Shown: positions 25,356 through 35,049, counted from the stretch's first letter. The stretch is 63,728 bases of DNA from Treponema sp. (GCA_017469785.1 JAFUFU010000014.1:1-63728); one strand, 5' to 3'. The notes: generated from the sequence alone by a model not told the origin. Program-made: numbers and translations.

Positions 25356-26534
25356 ATGGATCTTGTAAAATATATTCATAAATCTGAATATGGACAGCTT
25401 CCTGACGTGCTTGTGAGAACTCCCGGGCGTTTTCATCTTATCGGTGAGCACTCATGGTTCTTCCGTGATAAAACGCTTTCGATGGGGGTCAATCTTCCTG
25501 TATATGTGGCGGTCTCATCCCGTAGTGATGATTCCTTGTGCTTTTTCTTTCCACAACTTAAAGACCGCAAGAAACTTTCCATCGCGAACATGAAATTCCG
25601 CAAGGAAGATCGCTGGGCAAATTCAGTTAAGGCGATTATATACGGTTTCCAGTCACTAGGATTTGGGCTGAAGGGTATGAATTTCACAATTTATTCCGAT
25701 ATCCTTCCGTCAGCCGGCTTCGGCATAAACACGGCGATGAAAGTCGGCTCCGCCTATGCTATCCGTGAGCTCAATGGCTTTGACTGCGATGAACGGATGA
25801 TGCTTCAGGTCATCGCACGGGGAAACTTTCAGTTCCTCAATTCAAACAACTACATTTCTGACATTCTTACGGCTATTCATTCTGAAGAAAAATCAATCGT
25901 GCTGACGGATTATGCTACAAAATCCTGCGTATTGCTTCCATTTGACTATCCTTCCAAAAAAATCGTTCTTATTGATACAAAAATCCCGAGGGTCAACATC
26001 TGGAACGAAGAGATTATCCGTGAGCCGGAAAGCGCCCTTCTGCTGGGTGAGCTAAAGGACCGCCGTTCTTATATACGCGGCGGATGGCGTTATGAAGAAA
26101 ATCCCCATGAGGTGAATCTGGTTCTTTCAATCCTTCCGGAGATGATTCATAAAAAACTCAATTCCATCATCAAGGAGCATCAGTTTGTACTTGATGCCTG
26201 GGACGGCCTTGAGAAAGGGGCTTTCGGAGCCTTTGCCCGTGCTGTCAATCACAGCCATGAAAACATGCGCGATGAATACGAAATATCATGTCCTGAAATC
26301 GACTGGATTTTAAAACGGCTTTCTGAAATCAATCCCAACAACGATGATTCACGGAATCCCTTTAATTGCGGTCGTATCACTGGAAAAGGCTTCGGCCGCT
26401 GTCTGTACGCGATTCTTGACGATGCGGATATGCCTGAGTTTAATAACAAGCTTTCGGAATTCACTAAGATTTTTGGTTTTAAGACTTCCAGCCATATCGT
26501 TGAGCCGAGCGGGGGAGTGTGCATTGTCTCATAA
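25356..26534 (+). CDS. Divergent galactokinase-like GHMP kinase family protein
   Basis: This 392-residue protein has the galactokinase layout: N-terminal TPGRFHLIGEHSWF (residues 22-35), a central IYSDILPSAGFGINTAMKVGSAYA glycine-rich loop (112-135) and a C-terminal GKGFGRCLYAIL motif. However, the canonical NLIGEHTDY becomes HLIGEHSWF, replacing the sugar-binding Asp, and the ATP loop GLSSSA becomes GFGINTA. It may act on another substrate or be non-catalytic. The ATG at 25356 has GGGG upstream. It overlaps surE by 11 bases, so the two are coupled. Confidence 0.78.
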   Translation: MDLVKYIHKSEYGQLPDVLVRTPGRFHLIGEHSWFFRDKTLSMGVNLPVYVAVSSRSDDSLCFFFPQLKDRKKLSIANMKFRKEDRWANSVKAIIYGFQSLGFGLKGMNFTIYSDILPSAGFGINTAMKVGSAYAIRELNGFDCDERMMLQVIARGNFQFLNSNNYISDILTAIHSEEKSIVLTDYATKSCVLLPFDYPSKKIVLIDTKIPRVNIWNEEIIREPESALLLGELKDRRSYIRGGWRYEENPHEVNLVLSILPEMIHKKLNSIIKEHQFVLDAWDGLEKGAFGAFARAVNHSHENMRDEYEISCPEIDWILKRLSEINPNNDDSRNPFNCGRITGKGFGRCLYAILDDADMPEFNNKLSEFTKIFGFKTSSHIVEPSGGVCIVS

Positions 26535-27297
26535 TCGGAAAAAAATCCTCGTTACAAACGATGACGGAATCAATGGTGAAGGCCTGAAGGTTCTGGTTGA
26601 TTCTCTCCGTTCAGTGTGCGATGTTTATGTGCTTGCTCCTGATTCGAACCGCTCTGCTGTCTCAAGCAAAATTACGCTCGGCGAGCGATTCCGTTTTCAG
26701 AAATATGGAGCGGATTCTTATTCATGCTCTGGAACTCCCGCTGACTGCGTTATCTGCGCTCTCACGTCGCCTCTCTTCGGATGCTCTTTTGACGCTGTGA
26801 TTTCCGGCATAAATGCGGGGCCGAACATGGGAACCGATGTTATATACTCAGGGACTTGTGCTGCGGCCAGACAGGCTGTCCTTATGGGAATCCCTGGAAT
26901 CGCCGTGAGCCTTGAGTCTTGTTTTTTTGACTATGCTGATTCTGGATTCAATTTCAAACCGCTGGCGGATTTTACGGCCCAAAATCTGGATACGCTGATT
27001 TCGCTTTGTACGGGTGAGGTTTTTGTAAGTCTTAACGCTACTTCCGCCGATGAATATACAGAGGCAGCTTTTGCTTCGCTGTGCTCGCGGGATTACGGAG
27101 ACAAGGTTTCGATTGAGCATGAGGGCGGCGATTCGTTTTCGGGGCTTTGCTCTGCGGGACCTCTGCGGGTTGCCGGAAACGCTGATTCTGATTACGCGCT
27201 TGCCCGGAGCGGGAAGATTGCGGTCTCACTGATTTATGCGGAACCGGTGCTGAAACCCATGAATCAAAAAACAGATTTTATTTTCGGAAGTCTTTAG
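26524..27297 (+). CDS. surE: 5'/3'-nucleotidase SurE
   Basis: This protein starts KKILVTNDDGINGEGLKVL, the metal-binding DD motif of SurE, followed by the catalytic Asn loop (APDSNRSAVSSKIT), GTPADC and SGINAGPNMGTDVIYSGTCAAA. It hydrolyses nucleoside monophosphates. I choose the TTG at 26524 (257 residues) because GGGGAG lies six bases upstream and homology begins four residues later; the frame stays open far upstream inside the kinase-like gene but has no homology there. Confidence 0.93.
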   Translation: MSHNRKKILVTNDDGINGEGLKVLVDSLRSVCDVYVLAPDSNRSAVSSKITLGERFRFQKYGADSYSCSGTPADCVICALTSPLFGCSFDAVISGINAGPNMGTDVIYSGTCAAARQAVLMGIPGIAVSLESCFFDYADSGFNFKPLADFTAQNLDTLISLCTGEVFVSLNATSADEYTEAAFASLCSRDYGDKVSIEHEGGDSFSGLCSAGPLRVAGNADSDYALARSGKIAVSLIYAEPVLKPMNQKTDFIFGSL

Positions 27298-27331
27298 TGA
27301 TTTCCTTGCATTGGCTGTTACGGGAGGGCGT

Positions 27332-28006
27332 ATGGCTGATAACAATATCCTTAAAGAAGGAATATCTTTGTACAGGAAGGCGGACTACAATGCGGCTCTT
27401 GCCTTTTTTCTTTCTCTGCCGGAAGATTCAGAAATCAATAATATCGAACTGGCATATTACATCGGGTTGTGTTACGCGAAACTTGAACATTACGACGATG
27501 CTCTTTTGTATCTTGAGCAGGTCGTCACTGGCGGACTTGAGCTTGAACGCGTTTTGCAGTGCCGCTATGTCCTTGCCGTAATCTATGCGAACAGCGGCCG
27601 TAAAAAACTCGCTGAATTCGAGCTGAACAAGCTGCTTGAGTCAGGTTATAAGCCAGCTTCCGTGTATTCGTCGCTGGCTTATGTGGCCTGGAAGCAGGAT
27701 GACGTGGAACGTTCCCTGGATTTTTACAGAAAAGCAATCGAACTGGAGCCTGATAATCCGACGGCTCTCAACGGTATGGGGTATGTTCTGGCCTGTGAGA
27801 ACCGTGATCTTACAAAGGCCCTTTCCTTCTGTAAGAGGGCTCTGGAAAAACGTCCTGACTCGGCGGCCTGCCTTGATTCTGTAGGCTGGGTATACCTGAA
27901 ACTGGGTCTTATGAATGATGCCTTCAAATATCTCAATCAGGCGCAGGAAAAACTCCCCCAAAACGAAGAGATTGCCGAGCATTTGCGGCTCGCTAAAGAG
28001 AATTAG
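27332..28006 (+). CDS. Tetratricopeptide-repeat protein
   Basis: This encodes 224 residues made of about six TPR units (GISLYRKADYNAALAFFLSL, LGLCYAKLEHYDDALLYLEQV-like, YVLAVIYANSGRKKLAEFELN, and the canonical AIELEPDNPTALNGMGYVLA). No signal peptide is present, so it is probably cytoplasmic. GGAGG precedes the ATG at 27332. It lies 16 bases before the next gene, a secreted TPR/NHL/vWA protein. A scaffold or chaperone role is likely; no partner can be named. Confidence 0.85.
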   Translation: MADNNILKEGISLYRKADYNAALAFFLSLPEDSEINNIELAYYIGLCYAKLEHYDDALLYLEQVVTGGLELERVLQCRYVLAVIYANSGRKKLAEFELNKLLESGYKPASVYSSLAYVAWKQDDVERSLDFYRKAIELEPDNPTALNGMGYVLACENRDLTKALSFCKRALEKRPDSAACLDSVGWVYLKLGLMNDAFKYLNQAQEKLPQNEEIAEHLRLAKEN

Positions 28007-28022
28007 GAATAGGAATTTACGA

Positions 28023-30116
28023 ATGAGAAACTATAAAAACACATGCAGGCTTATATTTGCATCTTTCCTTTTTGCCGCGGGTTTTTCTGCCTTTTCACAA
28101 AGTGGCGCATTGAAAAGTGAGGCTGCAACAGAGCGTTCCTCAATCGGAGCGCGGACGGCTGCTTCCGGGCTTGCCGAGCAGGAATTCCGCCGGGGAGTGC
28201 AGGCTTATTACCGCGGCTCCTTCAACGATGCGATTCTCCAGTTCGAGAAGGCTCTTTCCTATCTTCCCGAAGAAAATATTCTCCTTGACTGGCTGGGTAA
28301 GGCTTATTACCGCTCAGGTGTCGAGGGAGCGGCTCTTGAACACTGGCAGTATGCTGCAAATGAAGGCTACGGTGGCCTCCTTCTGCAGAACAGGATTGAG
28401 GTCGTCCGTGACCGCCGTCTGCTTGCAGGAAGCGCGCTTGAGCGTCCTGTCCGCTATACGGAATCAGGAAGCTATGTGGGAAAAAATTCAGAGGGAAATC
28501 TGGTTTTTAGCCAGCCGACATCTGTGCTTCCGAACAACGACGGCACGATGTGGGTTCTCTCCTACGGCTCCAATGAATTGCTCAAACTGGATTTGAATGG
28601 TCTTGTCATAGACAGAAACGGCGGATATTTTAATGGTTTCGATCGTCCTATGGATTTGATTCGGCTTCACAACGGAAATCTTCTGGTAAGTGAATTTGCA
28701 GGCGACCGCCTGAGCATGTTTGATGCAAAGGGAAAATTCATCAAGTTCATCGGTGAGAAGGGCGCTTCTGTCGGCGGTATCGTTGGCCCTGAGTACATGG
28801 CTGAGGATTCTGACGGAAATATCTATGTGACTGATTTTGGAAACAGCCGGGTCGATGTTTTTGATGCGGAAGGAAAACCGCTCTTTTTCTTTGGCCATAA
28901 GACTGATGATTTTGAAGGGTTGAAAGGACCTACAGGTATTGCGATTTACGAGAATGTGGTTTTTGTCGCCGACTGTCTCACCGGTGCCGTCCATCGCTTT
29001 GACGTTTCAGGAAACTATCTTGGGCTTCTCTGCAAGAAAAAGACCTTTAAAAAGCCTGAGTCAATGAAGCTTTGGGGGCGTTATCTCGTTACCTGCGATA
29101 AAAATAAAGTCTATTCAATTGACACTGACACAGGTTCGCTTTTTGAAAATCTCTCTTCTGGAAACGCGCCGTCACGCCTTACGAGCGCAGTGCCAGACGT
29201 AAACGGCAACATTCTTGTCACTGATTTTTCTACAAACGAAGTCTACGTCATGGCTAAACTCTCTGAACTTGTGGGAGGCTTGTTCGTGCAGATTGACCGT
29301 GTCATTTCTGATTCATTCCCGAGAGTCACCCTTGAGGTAAAAATTGAAAACCGCTCACGGCAGAGCATTGTCGGTCTCAAGGAAAACAATTTCTTCATCA
29401 CTGAAAACAAGGTTCCTGTTCAGAACTACAAGCTTGAAGGCTCGGCTTATTCCAATGATGATGCAGATATCACCCTGCTCATAGACCGCTCAAATACTTC
29501 AGCCCGCTATGAGGAGAGCATGGAAAATGCCGTGAAGGAACTTGTTGCTGGCATGAAGAATCGCGGAACTCTTAGAATCGTAAGCGCGGGCGACGTTCCT
29601 GTCATTGAATACGAAGGAACTCCCAGCGGAGCCATGAATTTCAAGCTGAAGAACCTAAAAAATCCTGTGTCTTCAAAAGTTACCCTGGATGTGGCAATCC
29701 GAATGTGCGCTAATGCTCTCATCAATGCGGCTAAAAAATCTGCCATTGTCTATATCGGCGACGGAAAGGTCACGCAGAATGCCTTCAATAAATACGGTCT
29801 TTCTGACTTGACGGCCTATCTCAATAACAATTCCATCTCTTTCGTAAATCTCCTTCTTTCACAGGGAGCGGCCGAAAGCGAGTTGAATTTCATCTGCGAT
29901 CACACTGAAGGCTCTGCCTATTACGTATATAGGGATGAAGGTCTTGCCGGCCTTGTTGACGACATTATTGCCATTCCTTCTGGAATTTACGTGCTTTCCT
30001 ACGATTCAGCCCTTTCAACTGATTTCGGACAGCGTTATCTCCCTGTTGAGCTTGAGGCTTTCATCATGAACCGCAGCGGCCGTGATGAAACCGGATATTT
30101 TGCTCCCCTGCAGTAA
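28023..30116 (+). CDS. Secreted TPR, NHL beta-propeller and vWA protein
   Basis: This 697-residue protein has an N-terminal signal sequence (LIFASFLFAAGFSAFSQSG) and three regions: TPR-like helices (about 50-130), an NHL-type beta-propeller (about 155-415, repeated DxxGNIYVTDFGNSRV pattern), and a von Willebrand A domain (about 482-660) with an altered MIDAS start DRSNT. This suggests a periplasmic or surface interaction protein. The ATG at 28023 has AGGAA upstream. It is co-directional with the TPR gene before it and sbcD after it (three bases), though a functional link to sbcDC is doubtful. I know no characterised homologue. Confidence 0.8.
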   Translation: MRNYKNTCRLIFASFLFAAGFSAFSQSGALKSEAATERSSIGARTAASGLAEQEFRRGVQAYYRGSFNDAILQFEKALSYLPEENILLDWLGKAYYRSGVEGAALEHWQYAANEGYGGLLLQNRIEVVRDRRLLAGSALERPVRYTESGSYVGKNSEGNLVFSQPTSVLPNNDGTMWVLSYGSNELLKLDLNGLVIDRNGGYFNGFDRPMDLIRLHNGNLLVSEFAGDRLSMFDAKGKFIKFIGEKGASVGGIVGPEYMAEDSDGNIYVTDFGNSRVDVFDAEGKPLFFFGHKTDDFEGLKGPTGIAIYENVVFVADCLTGAVHRFDVSGNYLGLLCKKKTFKKPESMKLWGRYLVTCDKNKVYSIDTDTGSLFENLSSGNAPSRLTSAVPDVNGNILVTDFSTNEVYVMAKLSELVGGLFVQIDRVISDSFPRVTLEVKIENRSRQSIVGLKENNFFITENKVPVQNYKLEGSAYSNDDADITLLIDRSNTSARYEESMENAVKELVAGMKNRGTLRIVSAGDVPVIEYEGTPSGAMNFKLKNLKNPVSSKVTLDVAIRMCANALINAAKKSAIVYIGDGKVTQNAFNKYGLSDLTAYLNNNSISFVNLLLSQGAAESELNFICDHTEGSAYYVYRDEGLAGLVDDIIAIPSGIYVLSYDSALSTDFGQRYLPVELEAFIMNRSGRDETGYFAPLQ

Positions 30117-30119
30117 ATC

Positions 30120-31403
30120 ATGCGTTTTATCCATACCGCTGACTGGCATTTGGGGAACCAGATGCACGATATTGACAGGCGAAAAGAATCCGCGGCCTTC
30201 CTGAAGTGGCTGAAAAAACAGATTGTCGAAAAACAGGCTGAAACGCTCATAGTTTCAGGGGATATTTTTGACACAGTAAACCCCAGCGTGGAGGCAAGGC
30301 GGCTTTATTACACTTTTCTTGCTTCCCTCGTTGATTCCTGTTGCAAAAACGTCATAATTATAGGCGGAAACCACGATTCTGCCGTCATGCTTGATTCCGC
30401 GAAGGAACTGCTGGATGTGCTGAATATACATGTGGTAGGCTCCATAAACAATCTGAGCCCGGGGGACATGTGCTTTGAGCTTCGTGACCGGAATGAGAAT
30501 GTGAATGGAATCTGTATGGCCCTTCCTTTTGTCAGGGAAGTGGAGCTTAGAAATCTCCTTTCTGATTCCCGAGTGGAGGACGGCGACCTTTATTCGCTGG
30601 CATATAAAAAATTATATTCTACAGTGTTTGATGAAGCCGAAAAACTCCGTGCCTGTCGGGATATACCCGTGATAGCAACGGGGCATCTTTACGCGAATAA
30701 TATTGACGGTCGTTCTTCCCAAGGTGGAAATCAAAGTGGGAGAGGCATGAGGCGTGATGACGGAACGAAAGTGCTGGACGTGCTTGGAACTTTGGGCTTT
30801 GTTCCGCCGGCTGTCTTCCCGCCTGCTGATTATGTTGCCCTTGGTCATATCCATTACGCGACCATGGTGGAAAAAAATCCTGCAATCCGTTACAGCGGTT
30901 CTCCCTTCGTAATGGGCTTCGATGAGGCTGACACTTCCCATTATGTTCTCTGCGTTGACCTTTCTGTATCTGGCGGAAAATCAGGACTGAAAGTCGAGCC
31001 GATAAAGACGGAATCTTTTTTTGATTACAGGCGTCTTTCTGGAACCCTTGCGGAAATCAAGGAGATGCTCGAAAATTTTTCCGCATCCAATGAGAACGGA
31101 ACTTTCCTTGAGCTTTGTTATAAGCGCGAGCTGGGTATAAATGCCAGGGATTATCTTGAGGAAGCGATAAATGCCCTGAGTCAGAATGTTTCTGTCGTCA
31201 GCTGGAAACTCAGTGAGCAGGATAGAATTTTCTCTGCCGAAAACCGGGAGCAGTTGGATGCCGTTGAAATCAAGAATCTTGATGACAGGGAGATTTTCAC
31301 GCAGCTTATTCTTTCAAAATCTGCTCTTGAAAAAGACAGCAAGGAAGCGAAGGAGGCGATTGAAAAATTCCTTCCGCTTTTTTTGAAAATCGCGGCTGAA
31401 TAA
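30120..31403 (+). CDS. sbcD: DNA repair exonuclease subunit SbcD
   Basis: This 427-residue nuclease subunit (Mre11 homologue) opens with FIHTADWHLGNQ and keeps the metallophosphoesterase motifs SGDIFDTVNPS, GGNHDSAVM, GHLYANN and GHIHYA. With SbcC it cleaves hairpins and blocked DNA ends. It starts three bases after the preceding stop codon and is followed 46 bases later by sbcC. Confidence 0.94.
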   Translation: MRFIHTADWHLGNQMHDIDRRKESAAFLKWLKKQIVEKQAETLIVSGDIFDTVNPSVEARRLYYTFLASLVDSCCKNVIIIGGNHDSAVMLDSAKELLDVLNIHVVGSINNLSPGDMCFELRDRNENVNGICMALPFVREVELRNLLSDSRVEDGDLYSLAYKKLYSTVFDEAEKLRACRDIPVIATGHLYANNIDGRSSQGGNQSGRGMRRDDGTKVLDVLGTLGFVPPAVFPPADYVALGHIHYATMVEKNPAIRYSGSPFVMGFDEADTSHYVLCVDLSVSGGKSGLKVEPIKTESFFDYRRLSGTLAEIKEMLENFSASNENGTFLELCYKRELGINARDYLEEAINALSQNVSVVSWKLSEQDRIFSAENREQLDAVEIKNLDDREIFTQLILSKSALEKDSKEAKEAIEKFLPLFLKIAAE

Positions 31404-31449
31404 GCTCGTGATGATTTTTCTTATTGTTTTTTTCTGATATACTCTTTCC

Positions 31450-34400
31450 ATGCGCATCACGAAATTGGAATTTGAAAATCTGAACTCATTAAAGGGAAAA
31501 TGGTGCATTGATTTCACCCATCCTGACTACGCAAAGTACCATGACACTTTTGTTATTTGCGGTCCCACTGGTTCTGGTAAGACGACAATTTTGGATGCCA
31601 TAACGCTTGCCCTATACGGAAGAACGGCTCGCCTTGAGACCATAAACAACGGCGAGAGCGGTAACGAGATTATGACCCGGGGAACAGGATTCTGCCGGGC
31701 CTGTGTCACATATTCCTGCAAGAAAGGCCTTTTCCGCTCTGAATTCCAGCAGAACCGGGCCGGAATGAAAGCAGGCGGTAATCTCCAGAAAGCGTCCTTC
31801 AAAATCACCAGGATTGACAGTCCTGAGAGCCTTCCCGGGGATTTGTTTTCTTCAGCGCCGGAAGTCGTTGCGTCGGGAACAGGTTCTAACCTTGGAAGCG
31901 AGACACAGAAAATCATACAGCTTGATTACAGGCAGTTTTGCCGCTCAATCATGCTTGCTCAGGGAGAATTCAGCGCCTTCCTTGAAAGCAGTCCCCGTGA
32001 GCGGGCTGAAATCCTTGAAAAACTTACCGGAACCGAGCGCTATCGTGAAATCGGAAAGAAAATTGCGGCCAAATTCAGCGACATAAAAAAGAATTTTCAG
32101 CTCATAAAGACCCGAAAGGAAGAAATTGATGCCCTTGTCCTGAGCGATGAGGATGAGCAGGCATCTTTGAAGGAAGAAAAACGCCTTTCCGATGAAATTG
32201 CCAGAATCGAGGGGGAAATTGCCGTCATCCATAAGGAAGAAACTTTATTTCAGGAACTTGACCGCCTTCAAAAAGAAGTTGAGCGTGCTCGGTCTGAAAA
32301 AAAACGCCTGGATTCAGAGATTCTGTCATTTAAAAGCGATGGTGAAAAACTATCCCGGGGGAAAGCGGCGAAAATCTGTGAGGGAGAATACCGCTTCCTT
32401 GATTCGCTGCGTGAAAACCAAAAGCAGGATGAGAGTCAGATGCTCGCTCTGGAAAAGGGCATAAGTCAGTCAGGGCAATTGTACAGAGAATGTAGTGAAA
32501 AAGCTGTCGCGGTAAAGAAATCCCTTTCAGACGAAGAGAATAGCCTCGAATCAAGTCAGGAATTGTGGAAACGCGTTCGGGAACTTGATGTCAGGATTCA
32601 CTCTGATTCTGAAAAACTTTCTGAGGTGAAAGAGCGGCTGGAAAATGCAGAAAGTTTTTTTTCTGAAAACGAAGGAAAAATTTCAGATATTCAGTCCCGG
32701 CTTGAGCTTGCGGAAAAAAATGCAGGGGAGATTCGCTCTTATCTCAGTGAGCATGCTTCTGACAGCGGCGCTTCTTCCGCCGCGGCAAAACTTGCGGCTC
32801 TGGCACAGACCTATGCACAGGAAGAAAAGAGGGTCAAACTTTTCAGCGATGAAAAAAAAGCCTCTGAAAAGCAGCTTGAGCTTTGTCTTTCTGAAAGGGA
32901 ATCCCTTAAAAAAGAGCTTGAAGAGATTGACGGAAAAATCCGCTCATTTGTGTCCGCAGACGCCGTTCTTATCGCGAGGATTCTGCGGAGGGAGCTTTCT
33001 GATGGGAATCCATGTCCTGTCTGCCTCTCAATCTATCATTCCAATTGTGAAGAATCTGGAAAAGCACCTTCCGATGAAGTTAATGAGGAAAAGGCCAGAA
33101 AAATCGCCGAAAACAGCGCTAATCTGAGCAGAATGCGTGAGAATATTGATTCAAAACTCCGTGACTGTGAGTCAAAAGCCCAATCCCTTCGCTCAGGAAT
33201 AGAAAAGTCTATTCCTCATCTTGAAGAGGCTTCAAGTGCATTTTCAGAAACGAAGAATTCCATTAAAAAAATCATTTCCCCATGGAAAAAATCCCTTGAG
33301 CATGAGGAATTAACGGATATCATTGACGAACTTAAAAAAAACGCTGAGCAGTGGCAGGTCTCTGATGAAAGTCTGAAAAATCTTGAGGCGGAAAAAAAAG
33401 CAAAGAGTGCGGAGCTTGCTTCGCATATTGAAAACCGTGCGCTCTGTGAAGAAAACCTTAAAAAGGCCCGTGCCGATTTTGATCGGGTGAAGAAAATCCT
33501 TCAGGAATCTCTTGATGAGCGTAAGGATCTTTTCGGAGACAAAAATGTTGATGATGAAGAGAGGTCGAAAAACGAGGCTATTGCCCGTCTCCGCAAGGAC
33601 TATGAGCTTGCCGTGAATTCCCAGAATCAGGCAAAAGAAGATAAATCCCGTCTTGAGGCCCAGAAAAGCCAGCTTGAGGAAGGATTCGCTGAGCGTGCCG
33701 GAAAAATCAGTGAGGCTCAATCCAGTTTTATCCAGAAAATCAAGGAAAACGGATTTGAGTCGGAGTCAGAATACCGCGCTTTCACTCTTTCTGATGAAGA
33801 GCTGGCCGGCCTTGAGTCGAGAGATGAGCAGTTAAAGCTGGAAGAAGCCAGGGTAAAGACCGCGCTGGTAAAAGCCGAGCAGTCATTTGAAAATTATAAG
33901 TCTGAGATGATGACCTCAAAAAGCAGGGAAGAGCTTATGGAAGACAGCGCCCGCCTGAATGGAGAAAAAAGCCTTGTAAGCAATCAGCTTATTGCTGTAA
34001 AGAGTCGTCTCTCTTCCAATGAGCAGAATAAAGCGATGGCTTCCAAGATACATGCTTCTTATGAGAATGCCCGGGAAGAGTTTGGAACATGGGAGCAAAT
34101 GAACAAATGGGCCGGAACCAGGGAAGGCTCTGACCTGTCTGTTTTTGTCCAGAGCCTTGCCTTTAATTCCCTGCTGACTCTTGCCACTAACAATCTGTAC
34201 GGAATCACGCAGAGATACAAGCTTGTGCAAAAAACAGCTGATTCTCTTGATTTTACGATTTTTGATACCTATTTTGATGAGCTGCGCTCCATTTCAAATC
34301 TGAGTGGCGGTGAGAAATTCCTTGTCAGCCTGTCTTTCGCACTGGGAATTTCAGAATTTGCCAGCAGAAACGTGCAGGTGGATTCCCTCTTCCTTGATGA

Positions 34401-34590
34401 AGGGTTCGGAACCCTGAGCGGTGATCTTCTTACGGAAGCTGTAAATGCGCTCAAGAATCTTCATAAGCAGGGGAAAATGCTTGGAATTATTACCCATGTA
34501 CAGGCCGTAATCAGCGAGTTTGATTTGAAAATTAAAGTCAAGCCGGAACCGTTGGGTTGCAGCAGTCTTTCAGGAAGCGGAATCTCCTGA
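31450..34590 (+). CDS. sbcC: DNA repair exonuclease ATPase subunit SbcC
   Basis: This 1046-residue SMC-like ATPase (Rad50 homologue) has Walker A GPTGSGKTT near residue 38, a long coiled coil interrupted by the zinc hook CPVC (about 521-524), and the C-terminal signature LSGGEKF and Walker B/D-loop FLDEGFGTL. It is complete and in normal order with sbcD. Lysine/glutamate-rich coiled-coil composition explains the many open shadow frames inside it. Confidence 0.95.
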   Translation: MRITKLEFENLNSLKGKWCIDFTHPDYAKYHDTFVICGPTGSGKTTILDAITLALYGRTARLETINNGESGNEIMTRGTGFCRACVTYSCKKGLFRSEFQQNRAGMKAGGNLQKASFKITRIDSPESLPGDLFSSAPEVVASGTGSNLGSETQKIIQLDYRQFCRSIMLAQGEFSAFLESSPRERAEILEKLTGTERYREIGKKIAAKFSDIKKNFQLIKTRKEEIDALVLSDEDEQASLKEEKRLSDEIARIEGEIAVIHKEETLFQELDRLQKEVERARSEKKRLDSEILSFKSDGEKLSRGKAAKICEGEYRFLDSLRENQKQDESQMLALEKGISQSGQLYRECSEKAVAVKKSLSDEENSLESSQELWKRVRELDVRIHSDSEKLSEVKERLENAESFFSENEGKISDIQSRLELAEKNAGEIRSYLSEHASDSGASSAAAKLAALAQTYAQEEKRVKLFSDEKKASEKQLELCLSERESLKKELEEIDGKIRSFVSADAVLIARILRRELSDGNPCPVCLSIYHSNCEESGKAPSDEVNEEKARKIAENSANLSRMRENIDSKLRDCESKAQSLRSGIEKSIPHLEEASSAFSETKNSIKKIISPWKKSLEHEELTDIIDELKKNAEQWQVSDESLKNLEAEKKAKSAELASHIENRALCEENLKKARADFDRVKKILQESLDERKDLFGDKNVDDEERSKNEAIARLRKDYELAVNSQNQAKEDKSRLEAQKSQLEEGFAERAGKISEAQSSFIQKIKENGFESESEYRAFTLSDEELAGLESRDEQLKLEEARVKTALVKAEQSFENYKSEMMTSKSREELMEDSARLNGEKSLVSNQLIAVKSRLSSNEQNKAMASKIHASYENAREEFGTWEQMNKWAGTREGSDLSVFVQSLAFNSLLTLATNNLYGITQRYKLVQKTADSLDFTIFDTYFDELRSISNLSGGEKFLVSLSFALGISEFASRNVQVDSLFLDEGFGTLSGDLLTEAVNALKNLHKQGKMLGIITHVQAVISEFDLKIKVKPEPLGCSSLSGSGIS

Positions 34591-34604
34591 AGACCGCCCG
34601 CTTT

Positions 34605-34979
34605 TTATGAAGAAGAAATGTTTTTCAGCTCGTAGCCGGTCTCTTTGATGACGGCACGGACTCTTTCTTCGTCCAGAGGCTCCTCGCTTTCAATCTGCGT
34701 GATTCCGGTCTTGTGGCTGGATTTTACGCTCTTGACGGAAAAATTGTTGCGGATTGCCTCGTTTATATGGCTTTCGCACATTGAACACATCATGCCGTCA
34801 ATTTCAAGGACAGTCGCATGAAGTCCGCTTTTCCCCTCCTTGTGGCATTTTCCGCCCATAGCGCAATGAGCGCAAGAGGGGCCACACGAGGATTTTCCGC
34901 TTTTTTTGCTTTTTACAAGGCTTATGATGATGGCGGAAACCACCGCCACCAAAACCAAGCCCACAATGGCTGTTCCCAT
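34605..34979 (-). CDS. FeoB-associated Cys-rich membrane protein fused to HMA domain
   Basis: This 124-residue protein has one N-terminal membrane span (residues 3-22), a Cys cluster C32-G-P-S-C36-A-H-C39 and C45-H46 typical of FeoB-associated Cys-rich proteins, and a heavy-metal-associated domain (about 53-120) with metal motif GMMCSMC (Cys65, Cys68). Family members are usually about 50 residues and lack HMA. It lies downstream of feoB on the same strand, separated by a large hairpin. It could pass metal to or from FeoB, or sense it; that is inference. Confidence 0.82.
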   Translation of the reverse strand: MGTAIVGLVLVAVVSAIIISLVKSKKSGKSSCGPSCAHCAMGGKCHKEGKSGLHATVLEIDGMMCSMCESHINEAIRNNFSVKSVKSSHKTGITQIESEEPLDEERVRAVIKETGYELKNISSS

Positions 34980-34994
34980 AAAAACTCCGCGTTA

Positions 34995-35044
34995 GTTGTC
35001 GTGCATGGATGCGTGCATGAATGCACGCACGGATGCACGACAAC
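34995..35044 (-). terminator. Long hairpin downstream of feoB
   Basis: Two 24-base arms (34995-35018 and 35021-35044) are complementary except for a central three-base internal loop, with a two-base loop at the tip. No T-run follows. It starts six bases after the feoB stop, so it can serve as a barrier to exonucleases or a partial terminator that lowers expression of the Cys-rich/HMA gene. Confidence 0.75.
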
Positions 35045-35049
35045 GCTGA

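Noticed and set aside
32645..33127. A 160-codon plus-strand frame inside sbcC
   Set aside because: It is a shifted frame of the Lys/Glu-rich coiled coil and has no independent start signal.
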